A stretch of 64,000 nt of DNA from Multifurca ochricompacta. Its lineage: Eukaryota > Basidiomycota > Agaricomycetes > Russulales > Russulaceae. Location: NCBI GenBank assembly GCA_022496185.1, contig WTXG01000034.1:186001-250000 (forward strand), written 5' to 3'. The notes beneath the pieces were generated by a model. That model had not been told where the DNA came from. It saw only the letters and a program-made list of their open reading frames with translations, and did no database searches. Position 1 is the first letter of the stretch. The number at the start of each line of letters is the position of its first letter. Position numbers and translations under genes: made by a program. Shown piece after piece: positions 11,390 through 23,440 of this stretch.

Positions 11390-13487
11390 ATGCCCATCCT
11401 CCCCAGCCGCGGCATCCCTCGCTTTCGCAACTCCCCATCTATGCGCCCTCCAAACCACCAAGCCCTCTTGATCGGTATCAACTACACCTCACCTCCCGAT
11501 GATCCTGAACAAGGTTATCGCCAACTGAACGGCCCAGTGAATGACGTAAAGGAGATGAAGAAAGTTCTGATCGGTGGGAACCCGATGACTACTCTACCGT
11601 CCTCGCACCCTTTAAAAAAGCGTAACGCGCTGCCATCTTAGAGGTCTACCATTATCGTGAAGAGGATATTTTCATGATGACCGATGAGGAGGTGAACAAG
11701 GACACACCATTGTGGCCATCTGAGACTAACATCGTGAGTTCTTGCATACGATACATGTGTCAACTGCAGTGCGCTTGCTTTTCTCACTTACTGGAAATCT
11801 CATTTCCAAACAGTTGCGCGCTATGCTTAATCTCGTACGCGACGCAGCTCCCGGAGATGCATTCGTGTTCCATTGTGAGCTTCTGTACCTTCTCTCTCTC
11901 ATTACTTCCTCCTGATGATGATGGTGATGTTTCCCCTTGTGGAGATGCGGGCCATTCTGGCCAACAACGCGCAACGATTGACCCAAACGAAGTTGATGGC
12001 TTAGACGAATGTCCGTTTGAATTTAATTGTATCTTCCCAGACTCTAATTGATGTGGCTGCTCACTCTTTTACCTTTTCTTTACAGATATTGTTACATGCG
12101 ATTACAAGATCATACTCGATAACGTGAGTACTGGTTGCCTGTCGGTCATCTTTTTATTGACCGCTTGTAGACCCTGCGCGAGTATCTTGTCAACAAACTT
12201 CCCAAAGGTGCCCGCCTAACAGTAAGGTTCCTATATTATTATTGCCTACGAGGGCGTGATACTATCGCCGCATCCAGGCGGTCCTTGACGCGTGCCATTC
12301 TGGCACGCTCCTCGACTTGGACCATTATAGTTGTCACTGGTTCCTGCGGAAACGTTGTCAATGTATGCCTTCACCACGTTGCCCTCTCGTATCTGTCTAT
12401 CTTACTTGTGCAATCGCCAAGCTCTCTCAAAGAGGAGAAAGATTGTGGCACCACGTTTTCGTCGCCACAGCGATGACGACACACGAGGCGAGCTTGAACT
12501 CTGGGCGGGTCTCGTACGCAGCGCTACCCTCCTCTACCGAATGACGTTCTCGGGTGTTGCCACGGCCACTCTTGCCATCGTGCGTCTGAAGGTCCGGGTG
12601 GCGAAGAGGCTGAAGGAACCTAAGGATGTTGCCGCGCCGCCCGCACAGCGTCCACGATGCGGTGGTTGGTATTGTGCTTATAGCCTGGTGAACGGCCCCC
12701 TCGTGGTATGAATCCGCTCTATTTTCTCCTTCCAACTTTCTATTGATCGAGTGGCGTATGGGTGCAGATCTCCGTTTCATCATGCTCTGACCATGAAACT
12801 GCATGGGAGGATAGCAAGAGGAAGGGTGTTGGAATGACCTTGGTATGTCCCCTCGTCACTCGCGTCAATTGGAAACACGTAATGATTCATCATAATATTT
12901 CAAGAAATTGATCAAGATTTTAAGTACGCTTGTCGATCTAAACTTTATCAGTGACCCGCTTGCTGAGCATTATATTTAGGGAAAAACCCACGCATCAAAG
13001 TTGGAGACCTGAATCAGCAGTTGAAGTAAGTTGCCTGCGAGCTTTCTTTTTCTTTGTTCATAGTGAACAACCATACCTTTTTCAGGAGGAATCTCTCAAA
13101 GTTGGCGTTCAAGCGTGTACGGAAGGCTTGCGATGTGTTCAGGAAAGGCACTGCAAAAATGTCGCCCGAGAAGAGGGAGGAATTGCATAGCCGGTTTGCT
13201 GCCGAGGGCATTTTCGAATTCAAAGAACAGACCGCGCAGGTGCGTTTTCGTCCTTGCTTGCATATGCGATCTCCTGCCTCTTCGCTGACAACTATGGGTT
13301 CGTTCTAAAAAAAAAATGTAGTTCGGGAGTTTACATTGTTTGGTAAGTAAGGCGCGAGCGGCGCTTACTGTAATGTTCCCCCTTCCGCCCCCCTGATCGC
13401 TGACGTTTTGGATTGGTTTTATCTCAATAGAGCATGAACGACGAATTCATCCTCCCGCGAAGTCGCACATTTGACATGACGAGTTGA
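11390..13487 (+). CDS. metacaspase 3 (divergent paralogue), 14 exons
   Basis: This is the most divergent of the three tandem metacaspases, 410 residues and apparently intact. Exons: 11390-11573, 11642-11733, 11814-11874, 11945-12010, 12086-12123, 12171-12221, 12278-12362, 12422-12705, 12768-12842, 12905-12923, 12980-13025, 13086-13239, 13322-13342 and 13431-13487. The sum is 1233 nt, in frame. The core starts at HQALLIGINY. Catalytic His is in YAGHSGQQ and Cys in DACHSG. Exons 3, 5, 6, 11 and 13 keep the lengths of paralogue exons, supporting descent by tandem duplication. Differences are a shortened exon 7, which lacks the conserved NSVYVPW-type segment after the catalytic Cys, an extra intron dividing the exon equivalent to exon 9, and a longer C-terminus. 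Start 11390 is the only ATG after the TATA box. Confidence 0.85.
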
Positions 13488-16437
13488 CACATCGTCCCCC
13501 CCGCCCTCTAACCCCTTCTCTTTCCTTTCCCTCTGCCCCAGTTATCACTAGCCTCGTCCCCTTCTCCGTCACTGTACTCAATTATACACTTCACGGCCCC
13601 TGTGTCCCATATTTCTGTAATCTCACCCTCAATACTGTAATACTGTTTCGTCTCTCTAGACGCCCCGCCAGGTTGAAACCCCTTTCTGGGTTATTGTTGT
13701 TGTTGTTCCACGCACGCATTCCGTTTGTTCTGTTTTTTTTTTGTTTTTTACTGAATTCTCTGCTGATAGGACAACCGTCTTCTCTGGTTGTCCGTTGTTC
13801 GGTTATTGTTCATTAATATCAATTTGGCTTTTTTTTTTGTGACCCTGCTTCGTTGTCCTCTTACCTGGGCATCATGATGGGTCTACTTGCCATAAACCCT
13901 GCTTGTTTCTTCTTTTTTTGTTTTGTTTTTTTTTGTTTTGGCGTTTTCAGTAATTGTTATGACCCTCTTATGACTTTGATGAAATTCTTTTTTAAACCTG
14001 CCTGCTGTTTACACTTAACTGGAGATATTATATATTTTGGTGCTGAGGCCAAAAATCTTTCATCTCTGGTCTTTCCGGCCCGTCTACTCAACCAAACTCG
14101 CTTTCCCGTGCCACTTGCCGTGTCGTTTTTCTTTGCTTTGCATTTCATGATTATTATATTACTTTTAATCGTCTCATCTCTAATCTTCATCTGTTGTCCT
14201 TGGTCCTTTCATCCAAGCAAAGAATGCTCTTATCTTGATGCAATGTCACTCACACTGAGTGTTGGAGTGAGGTCTGTCTCAATGTTATAATCGAAACCTT
14301 ACTTCTCTCTCCCTCTCTCTTTCGCGGAATCTCTCTCTCCACTTTGAACTCATACGGTCTCGCGATCGTACAGCACATAATAGTTCCCAACAACCCAAAT
14401 GACGTTGTTTGTACTACTACCATTCACTATACCCTTTTTTTTTAAAATAATAACAGCCACTTATTAATCTTGGTGGTTTCGTTTAACACGTGATCACCGC
14501 CGCGCCCTTTGATTTTTTTTTTAATCAAAGCAGTCAGTGTCCAGTTGTCAAGAAGTTTCAATCAGAATGACATGACATGAAAGTCAAGATGAGACAAAAA
14601 AGCTATCAGAACTGATTTATCGTTATCGTCGTCGTCATCATGTTTTCGACTTCTTCCTTCAAGGGAAGAAAAACAGTTCGCGGGCGTGTTGTTGTCTTGT
14701 TGTCTAAGTTATGTGTGCATGAAAGCGTCACGTTTCCTTTCTATGACTTCACCACTTCCCTATTCATCTTGTTTTTCTTTTTTATCTCTCCCTTTTCCCC
14801 ATTTTTGCATGGCACATATTCCGTAATAAGCTCTTTTTTTTTTGCTGTGTGCCAAGGGTGAGTCTGTAAAGGGGTCATCGAACTATGTACGAGCTTCAGC
14901 AGCAGAGTGACTATCTTTTTGGTTGGGCTGTTTCCGATCGATTCCTTTTTTCTTTTTTTAAAAAAAAAAAAACTATTACGAGTAATATGAATAACTTGCG
15001 AAAATTAGACTAGTAGTACGTACTGGTAATGATTCAGTTGAGGTGTTTGTTGAAGTCATTTTCAATTTAGATACAAAATCAATTGCCATTGTTATTTCAG
15101 CAAGCATCGCGGCAGCCATAGTCAGGTCAGCAGAGTGGTGTGATATAGCCAAATGACATCAATGAGCACATGTAATCGACAACCAACCCCCCCCCCCTAT
15201 CCCTCCCTTCCACATCCATTCGGCCTTCCGGCCATTTCGTTTCAGGGATAGTTGGGCGCCACAATGGTAGTCAGTTTTAGTCCAGCGTGTGAATTGAACG
15301 TCTGTCGTGATTGTAGTTAACGCAAGATATACACGTGCAGTGCAGCAGGAGGGTAAGCGGTATTGTTAGGCAGTATGGTTTAAACCCCGAGGAGGTAGGA
15401 TTGCAAGCGAGTTGAGTGCAATCCGTGCGAATCCCTCGAAGCATCATATGGTCGCTAAGATTACTGTGCTTGATGGTGTGGGGCTATCGAGGTATACATT
15501 GCCTCGTGTACTATGCATTGACTTATTGACTCCTAATGCCAATCAGGTCTCCAGGCGAAAAAAAAGACAATGTTCGACACACTCACCCGAATCGGGTGAC
15601 CCGATGCGAGTTGCGAGTTTTTCCTTAATGATGATGACAGAGTAGGATGCATCATCTGCTGTCGTATGACATGTAATGATGATGGTATGGGCTTATGGGA
15701 AAACCGATTACCTCTGCACCATATCACATCGCACACAATACTACCTGGTAAACCAAGAAATGAAAACAGCACGGCGAGTGGTGATTCCTAAAGAAAGAAG
15801 TGGAGAACGAAGCTGCTGCTACGGAACATGTCCGCCTCACCACCCATCGTGCGCGCCTCCATTTGTTTGTTATTTGTTAATGTTGCTTCTCTCGATCTGT
15901 CCGCGCCGCGCTACGTGCCTCAAGTTCTCTTCATGTCTTTAATACATGTCGACTCTCTAGCTACCTCCTAATAACTTTTTAAAGAAAAAATCCGCAAATT
16001 TAAGGTGGGGAATAAGGACGAGACTACTCCTGGATCAGCTATTAATGAGCCGGAGGTCAAGCAAGATGCCAGCTGCTTAGTTGAGACTTGTGATAGAAAG
16101 AGAAAATGAAAAAGCGAGCGCTCCGCTCAACTATCAGCATGTACGTTTGATATTCGTTAATTTGCCAAAAGATTAATGTAAACCGAGTCCGCGATAGAGG
16201 GCATTTATGGATCCGCGTACGATTCAACCATGTTGATCCAGCGTGGTGCCATTAACCCTCGAAGTGCTTCTCGACAACTTCTTATGTTGTCATTTTTTTT
16301 GTTTTCACACTATCCATTTGGTCACCATATTTCATGATAAGAGGTGGAGGGTATGCGCATTCAAAGTATCTCACATCCCAAAGTCACTTCGTCTCTTTCT
16401 TTCTCCCTTCATATCGGAATTACTGGTGCACAACGAA
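13488..16437. other. intergenic, no supported gene
   Basis: This is T-rich, CT-rich DNA with several homopolymer runs, for example C9 near 15189 and A12 near 14959. ORFs here are hydrophobic low-complexity reads of T-rich sequence without start-context or family support. The only notable structure is one copy of a diverged repeat at about 15265-15545, described separately. Confidence 0.5.
15265..15545 (+). repeat. diverged direct repeat, copy 1
   Basis: This block shares an ordered series of short identities with 19055-19345: tgaacgtctgtcgt, cagcaggagggta, gcgagttgag, aagattac, cattgcct and attgact. Spacings are similar in the two copies, implying an old duplication flanking the DUF6535 gene. 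There is no coding signal. Confidence 0.6.
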
Positions 16438-17432
16438 ATGAAGCCATCTCAACCCAATTCACCAAACCCTGACGAAGGTACGCCGCTGGATAGATGGTCA
16501 TGTCACCCTACTTATTGGCTTTCTCCATAATAGAAAACCAAGACTGGTCTGAGTGGATGAAACAGGCAGATGAATACGATGAACGCATGACTAAGATCTG
16601 GAAAGAGAACGCAGACGGTATCCTTGTATTTGTAAGTGCTAAATTACTGATTTCATTTACTATCGCACTGACAAAATCGAAGACTGGTCTTTTCTCGGCT
16701 ATTTCCACAGCGGCTATCATTGAAAGCTACAAAAGGTTGTCTCCTGATTCGGGCGACCAGACTACAAGCCTTCTCGTCGATCTTTCCCAACAAGTGTCTG
16801 GCTCCGAGAATGGCACGCAGGTCCCGCCATTTCCCATCCCACCCTTTTCTCCTAGTTTCTTCTTTGTCACTTGCAATATCATGTGGCTGCTGAGCCTGGC
16901 GCTTAGCATTTCATCTGCCTTGGCTGCAATGTTATTGAAGAAGTACGCTCGCAGATATATGACCCTGTCCCGCATGGTAGACAAGCATGAAGACCAGGCC
17001 AAAGTCCGCTCGTTTTTGTTCTTTGGCGCCCAGAGGTACTATATGCACTTTGCATTTGAGGTACCTCCAGTATTGCTCCACTTCTCAGTCTTTTTCTTCG
17101 GCTTGGGCCTTCTCTTTTTCTTTTATCCAATCAGCAAGCCTGCGTTCTACTATCTCGCCATTTCCGAGGGAATCCTTTCCTTGGCGTACGTTTTGCTGAC
17201 CGTCGCTCCTTGGTTCGATCGAACCTGCCCATTTAACACTCCAATTTCCACCATCGGTTGGTATTGTTGGCACTTTTCGATAGCCTTCGCATCGCCCCTT
17301 TTTTGTTCTGCGAGATCTTCCCAGGACCATTGGAACCGTTTCAGGCGAGGTTATGATAGGGGGGTCATCAAAGAAGCGTTGACGAAGCGAATAATTATTG
17401 ACCTCAAGAAACCGTATATGGAGGACGCGTAA
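16438..17432 (+). CDS. DUF6535-family membrane protein, 3 exons
   Basis: This gene encodes 295 residues and belongs to a family (DUF6535) that is abundant in Agaricomycetes and has no known function. Exons are 16438-16477, 16534-16631 and 16683-17432. The first intron is short (56 bp), and the second (16632-16682) joins ILVF to TGLFSAISTAAIIESYKRL, the hallmark first membrane segment of the family. Three further hydrophobic stretches are visible: FFFVTCNIMWLLSLAL, LLHFSVFFFGLGLLFFF and LAISEGILSLAYVLLTV. The N-terminal cytosolic part has the typical W-x-x-W-x-x-x-A-x-x-YD pattern (DWSEWMKQADEYDERM). A plus-strand open frame starting at 16494 runs through both introns and is not the likely product. 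No partner gene is evident. Confidence 0.85.
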
Positions 17433-20400
17433 GGAGAAAGAGAAAGCGGGAGTGGATGGCCGCGCCAAGCCACCAGAGCACTCATGTCAAGCCATACCCT
17501 CCATTCGTCGACGTCAAACGTCTTCTCTACCCTCCATTTCAACCCTAAGCCTTTCCTTTTTCTTTCCCTATTCCCTCTTGCGTTTCTCGGCTCTTGATGA
17601 CATCCACGATCCTAATCTCTTCTCATCCCGTTTTATGCTTTCTTGATCGCTCTTGTCTCTTCTCTAAGCCGCATTTTGATTCATATACCGTACGATGACC
17701 AAGAGATGTAGACGATAGTACGAGCGCCTACAAACTTGCCTTGCCTTTAAAGCCCGGCTTCCTGTATTAAATTAGTCACGATGATTTTTTCGTTCTCTTC
17801 AATCGTCTTTTACTCGTTAACCATGATCCTGCGAATTTTATTATTGACTCTTGTTTAAATCCGATACGGTTGACTTTGACACGTCTCCCTGTGCGTGACG
17901 AACACCCCATCCGGAAGGTCTCTTTACAAGAATCACCTTGGGAGCACAGTGTCTCCCTCTTTCCTACATAAATACATAGAGGTATTTATATACTTTTTAG
18001 TTCCTAGGAGTATTCTGATCTCAGATCAACAGTAACTATCGTAATCAATATTGTATGCATTGTAATACTATCTAAGTGTGATGACTGCTCATATGAGGCA
18101 TCATTCCAGCATCCTGGCTTAACATTTTCATGATGGCCCTTCTGTTTTCACTTTCATCACTCCTTGTGTCACAAGGACAAGATATGGTGTTGAGTGCAGC
18201 TTGAATTGGATACGTAATACTATATGTGGGAGGCACAGGGATAACAAGAAAGCAATAGATAAGTCATAAAGGGAGAGGGGGGAGGGGGGGGGGCGGGGAA
18301 ATGGGCAAAAGGAAATAGTCCAGGGGTCGTAACAACAGAACACCCCCTGTTAAAACTTGAAGATGTTAAACAGCTTGTCCAGCAGCACTACAAGACTAGT
18401 GATCAGCTGAGTTGCCGTTGATCCATTAGCCACTGATCAACCTTCAATGGGGCAGATTGTAAGAGACCATAAAGCGAATAATACAGTGAGAATGAGAATG
18501 ATACTAACCTCAGTCTTAGTCGATCCAGGCCTCTATCACCGGTGTTGCTGCTTTTCCCAACACCCAACACCTGGTTTATGTTTAAATTGATTGGCTAGCA
18601 TTTCGTTCAACACAGACATTCCACAAAATTCTTATCACTACTGTTATTGTATGCTCTTTATTTCCCTTTGAACTGCTCTGAGCAGTTTCAAATTTGATAA
18701 TTATCAAAGCGCAAAAGACGAAAAGACTCTGTAAAAAAAAAAATAGAAATCGACTTGTGCTTTCCTTGCCTCCAAATCATCATCCTCGCGCGCATCACTA
18801 CTTCGCTCTCTTTGCCTCCATAATCCATTCATCTTCTTCCCCCGAAACGAGTCCTTAACTACAGAGGCGGCCGCAGCCGCCAAGGGTGCATAAGTAACTG
18901 AAGCAGGCAGTGCAGCAGCAGCAGCAGCAGCAGCTCTGCTTTCAATCAGATCAGCTGAGCATAAATAGACAAGCAACGTACTCCCTCGACACAATCCAGA
19001 CAGTCCTGCGACTTTCGAACCACCCAGTTTCGCTCACTGTGGGAGCCTACATTGGTAGACATGTTAGGCCCAGCCGATGGCTGAACGTCTGTCGTAACCA
19101 CTTTTTGCGCTGGCTCTGGTCTGCCATCATACTCATGCACAGCAGGAGGGTACGCAATGGGGGTGGGGCTCATTGTTCAGGTGAATTGGGGGCGAGTTGA
19201 GAACATTTCATGTCCATCCCTTGAATCGTTAAATGGTCACCGAGAAAGATTACGTTAATGAGGTTGAGGGTAGTAGGTTGTAAATGCTTCATTGCCTAGT
19301 GTAGAGAAAATTGACTGCTAACCATATTAGTCGTCAGTTATCTCCACAATACACATGAACTTGACTGACAGCGAGCACCAATTAGCGAACATCGTCATCT
19401 CGGTCAAGTTCACAAATGAGCTTCCTGATAGCGTTCAAAAGAATTAGTACAAAAAGAGTTAATACACATGCCCTAAGCACCCCTCCTGTGCAAAGACAAT
19501 GAAAAATTAAGAGTAACAGGATGCATGTTCTGCTCCGCGATGTAGACGGTATGTTGCATGGTATCCAATGACCTGACGGCGCAACTGATCACCTGTATAT
19601 CCCCCACCATATATAGATGTACGTCAGTCATCTCTAGATAGCAGAACAGTCGCGCGTTCTGATGAAGCGGAGTTGATAATTGTCCGTGAAATGGCATGAG
19701 CGTCAGAAGGACGCGCGGGTCGTTCAGTGCACGGAGGCCTTAAGGCGTACTAGTGAAACATGACGCGTTGAGTCCACGCTGGTAAAGCACTTGGGCAACG
19801 CCAAGGTTGTTGTAACGCCCAGGCGCTTCTTACGTATGGATAAGGCCTCGGAGGGGATGCTTTGAACAGATCCTAGGGAAATAGAACCAGGGTGATAGGG
19901 TTATAATTGAGGCCGAAGAAGGGAGACACGCCGTACACAAATCGAGATTGATAGTTCGTCGATTTTGTATTTGGAGAGGGAGGAAGCAGACTCGCGTCTC
20001 TATGCGCCCCTCCTCCCGGGCTGCAGAACGTCACGTTGTTTAACGGCAGGCATAAGACCTACGCTCACACATGTATTTACACGGATACGCGTGCCTGTCC
20101 CAATGGTTGTGTTGCAAGCTCCAACTATTCCTAGGTCTCGCTCAGAAGTATTATGTTCCCCGAAAGGTTCTGGGGGAGCCCACTGTTACCAAAACTGATC
20201 GATATTTCAGGTAGCACTACGAGCTCGGAAGCCGAGGAGCGGTTCACATAGTCGGTGCTTTGAGTGTGGAAGAAAGCTCTCTCTTCCAATGTGCGAAACG
20301 GTACAGTACGTGCCAGGGTGCAGTGGACACTGTAAGCACATTTTTCCCCTGGGGATACAGGTCATACAAAGATATGAACAACGTACGACAAATTGCCTTC

Positions 20401-20495
20401 TTTGCAGACTCCAAATGAGTATGTGCGTCAATGATGAACCTACTTATAGCCCCGCCCGTTGCCGAGGCCACAACTCGCTCATGCACCAATCAAGC
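17433..20495. other. intergenic, no supported gene
   Basis: The stretch contains a G-rich run (about 18272-18297), a (CAG)n microsatellite of about seven units (18910-18934) and the second copy of the diverged repeat. Reading frames through the CAG tract give short poly-Gln or poly-Ala peptides without other conservation. I see no gene or RNA gene. Confidence 0.5.
19055..19345 (+). repeat. diverged direct repeat, copy 2
   Basis: This is the partner of 15265-15545, in the same orientation, about 3.8 kb downstream and on the other side of the DUF6535 gene. Matches are discontinuous but ordered, so the duplication is old. Confidence 0.6.
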
Positions 20496-21777
20496 TCAAC
20501 CAGTTCCCCATCCCTTCGGCTGCAAACCCAAGGACGTCAGATTCCCGATGAGGAAATGTGTTACACACTCAATAGACAGAGACAGTGACGCACCTTGACT
20601 TCCTCCCCGAGCTCGCGAACGAACAGCACCGGTCGATCGGCGGTACGCGCGCCCTCCTCACCCGCATCCCACGTGTAGCTCGCGCCAACGCCAGACGCGA
20701 GCCATCTGCTGAGAATGCCAACGTGGACACGGATGAGTTGTAGCGCGGGAACTGGCGAAGCCGCTTTTGACTTTTGGTCCCAGATCGAGACGGTGGCGTC
20801 GGAACCACCTGACGCAAAGATGTTATAGGTAGGGTGGAAAGCGAGTGCGTTGACCGGCCAAACGTGGTCCACGTCGTCGATCGTCTGACGGTGGCACTTG
20901 AACGCGTACTTTTTTTCTTGGACGGCTGACGAAGGGTCGAAGTACTCTACGGCGATGCGACCCTCGACGGAGGCTGTCGCGTATCCTTTGGAGTAATGAG
21001 ACGCCCGAGTCTGAGTAAGAAAGTGTGAAAATTAGAGAAGGGGCATACCTTGGCCGTCGGACATGCATGCGAGGGCACGGGTGAGGAATTTAAGGGAGCT
21101 CTCACGGGTCTGCTCGGGTGTTTCCATCTTGCGAACGTCGAAAATGTGGAAGAGACGGCTTGCGAGAGCGACAACGAGGCGATGGCACAGTGTCCATAAA
21201 GTAGATCCGCTCAGGAAGTTGGTGGGACGATTGCTGGGCAGTGGCGGCCCGGGGGTCCCAGAAACGGACTGAGCGATCCCAGGAGCCAGTGATGATGGCT
21301 TCTATCATAGAAGGACAATGTTCAATACAGCGGAGAAGTGGAACGAATATGGACGAACTAGCTTCGCCCGAGTAGCACACGCTTGATATAGCATCGTCAT
21401 GTTGGCCGAGAGCATGTATCTTTTCAGATTCGAGTTCTAGCCTGTTTGTAGTCAGTACAAGAAACGACAATTATGATTCGGGGCTGCTTACTCTCTAAGT
21501 GATGCATCGAGTCCTCCACTGTAGGCGTGTGACGCGTCTGAAAAGGTAGTCGAAAGGACAGCGGCACGATGATCAAACTTTGTCTTCTCCTCGTTAGCTG
21601 CGATGTCGTACAGTCTGACTGTCTGAATAACGATGGTAGAGACGCTTAGAGAAGACTGAACAAGGGGGAAAAGAGTGATCAGGCAAAGAGAACACCCCGA
21701 GTCCCATGCGGAGGCTAACAAGAAATTCGGGCGAGAATTGCAAACTCGAAATACTATCAAAAGGTGCGCCTTTTCAT
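20496..21777 (-). CDS. bub3: Bub3-like WD40 spindle-checkpoint protein, frame-disrupted
   Basis: Bub3 is a WD40 beta-propeller that recruits Bub1/BubR1 kinases to kinetochores. Inferred exons (minus): 21777-21696, 21622-21492, 21441-21359, 21301-21049, 20985-20594 and 20519-20496, all with GT-AG introns of 50-75 bp. Diagnostic segments are TVRLYDI, YSGGLDAS, ITGSWDRSVRFWDPR, EGRIAVEYFD, KYAFKCHRQT, VNALAFHP and ASGGSDATVSIWD, plus a C-terminus reading VKPKGW before a stop. The EGR-AVEYFD and KPKGW segments favour Bub3 over its relative Rae1. The frame breaks at several places, often at homopolymers: near 21735-21740 (ccc), 21695-21700 (gggg), about 21182-21190, about 20765 (aaaa) and about 20688. 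The 5' end (ATG at 21777) is uncertain. Because the gene is normally essential, this is either a decayed extra copy or locally inaccurate sequence. Confidence 0.78.
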
Positions 21778-22498
21778 GTCCGCCGTGGTCGTGCTCGTCT
21801 TGACTGTGATCAATGGTTAATGTTAATGTGTCGATGCCGCCAACGACGTTAAACCCTCATTTGAGCGTGGTGTTATATTATGTAATATATCAGCTGACTC
21901 CTCTTCCATGCTTCCATTTTAACCAGCGTCGGTAAGCCCAATTTTAGGTGCATATAAAGCAACTTTGAGTCAGTCATCTTTGTGCCTCACATGGCTTCAC
22001 CATCATTCATCCTCTTTTGCTTCATAACAAACTAGGTCTCTTTACAAGTATATAAAGGTACATACACTCAATGCTTTAGAGAGAATATAGAGTTGAGAAA
22101 GGTAATGCAAGCAAGAGTTTTAGAGTTCTGAAGCAATGGACAGGGACATTTCTCAAATTCTTGGGGCTATTCCACAGCCCCTTTTAGGGATCTGCATGGG
22201 TACATGATACCCACACAGGTTTTGAGTACAGGTACCTGTGGGTATGGGTATGGGTCACCATGATTGACCCATAGACCTGTACAAAAACCCACAGGTATCC
22301 ACAGACCCCAACTACTTATTGATGATAACTTATCTAGTGCTTAAAAGTCCAGTTAAGTCCGGTTTTTTTCCATTTTAGGGATGAACCAGAACCAGAACTG
22401 GTTCAACCACTGAGAGATGACCTACAGTTGGACCAGACTTACAAGGACTGGTTTTTTTGCAGTCTGTAGTCAGTCCATGACCAGTCTAGGTCAACCTG
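21778..22498. other. bub3 upstream region and boundary with the transposon nest
   Basis: No gene is supported. From about 22185 the sequence becomes repetitive, with imperfect direct and inverted runs of gggtatgggtatgggt and acccatagacctgtac (22190-22320), suggesting the remnant of a small non-autonomous element. The retrotransposon nest starts at 22499. Confidence 0.45.
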
Positions 22499-22932
22499 TG
22501 TTGACACAGGATGTGTCTGGAGATGCTTCAGGCATCTAAGGTTCACTTCAGCTGTAGATTAGATCAGATTAGATTCTGGAGTATTGGACTTTTTATGTTA
22601 TCTTTATTACATTCTTTCTCACCTTACTCAGCTGAATAGTGATGGACTTAGTAATGTGCAGTATAGCATGTGATTCTCCTTTGGCCAATGGCCTTTGTCC
22701 CTCACCATTTATTGTCTGGCACTTGTGGACTTATTCCCAGTGTGCACAGACCATTTCCCCTGGCCCCCATGGGTATATAAGGGTGTCTGTTTGGTCTCTT
22801 ACACTTCAGAGTTCTTCTAACCTCTGAAGCATAAGTTCCTTCTACTTTACTCTCTACTACCTCTAGACTAACCTTGTATATGGACTTGTCTTTGTTTTAG
22901 GTCAGTAGTATAGTATAATGTAGAGTTCTTCT
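22499..22932 (+). repeat. older copia-family LTR, plus orientation, truncated by copia A
   Basis: The block begins TGTTGACACAGG and reads as the reverse complement of the copia A/B LTRs, including a TATA-containing segment (gggtatataagg) near 22770. It stops at gagttcttct, where the copia A LTR begins. The missing 3' tail (aacctctgaag ... tgtttgaca) is found 14.5 kb away at about 37394-37480, so this LTR was split by the copia A insertion. Confidence 0.75.
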
Positions 22933-23440
22933 TGTCAAACAATCATGCTGCTGGTTATACTGACTGTGGTTAGTAGCAGTGAGGCTAGAAAGACAAGTAT
23001 ACTTCAGAGGTTGAAGAAACTCTGTATTAACTATACTACTGACCTAGAAAGACAAGTATCTACAAGAGACGTTAGTCAAAGGAAAGTAGAAAGTATAGTA
23101 AGACTTACACTTCAGAGGTTGAAGAAACTCTGAAGTGGAAGGGATGAAATAGACACCCTTATATACCCATGGGGGCCAGGGGAAATGGTCTGTGTGCACT
23201 GGGAATAAGTCCACAAGTGCCGGACAATAAACAGAGAGGGATAAAGGCCATTGGCCAAAGAGATATCACATGCTTACTGCTCATTACTAAGTCCATCACT
23301 AATCAGCTGAGTAAGGAGAGAAAGAAATGTAATAAAGATAACATAAAAAGTCCGATACTCCGAAATCTAATCTAATCTAATCTACAGCTGAAGCGAACCT
23401 TAGATGCCTGAAGCATCTCCAGACATGTCCTGTGTCAACA
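22933..23440 (-). repeat. copia A 3' LTR
   Basis: This starts TGTCAAACAATC and ends TGTGTCAACA on the plus strand, and is about 508 bp. It matches the 516-bp LTRs of copia B but is more diverged and has small deletions. The adjoining tccctccatgg (minus strand ccatggaggga) is the polypurine tract. Confidence 0.8.

Noticed and set aside
16494..17432. Single-exon 312-codon reading of the DUF6535 gene
   Set aside because: It reads through two GT-AG introns; splicing restores the family's N-terminal pattern and first membrane segment.
18704..19200. ORFs through the CAG microsatellite (poly-Gln/poly-Ala)
   Set aside because: The reading is low-complexity with no conserved flanks, splice context or motif; part of it overlaps the non-coding duplicated block.
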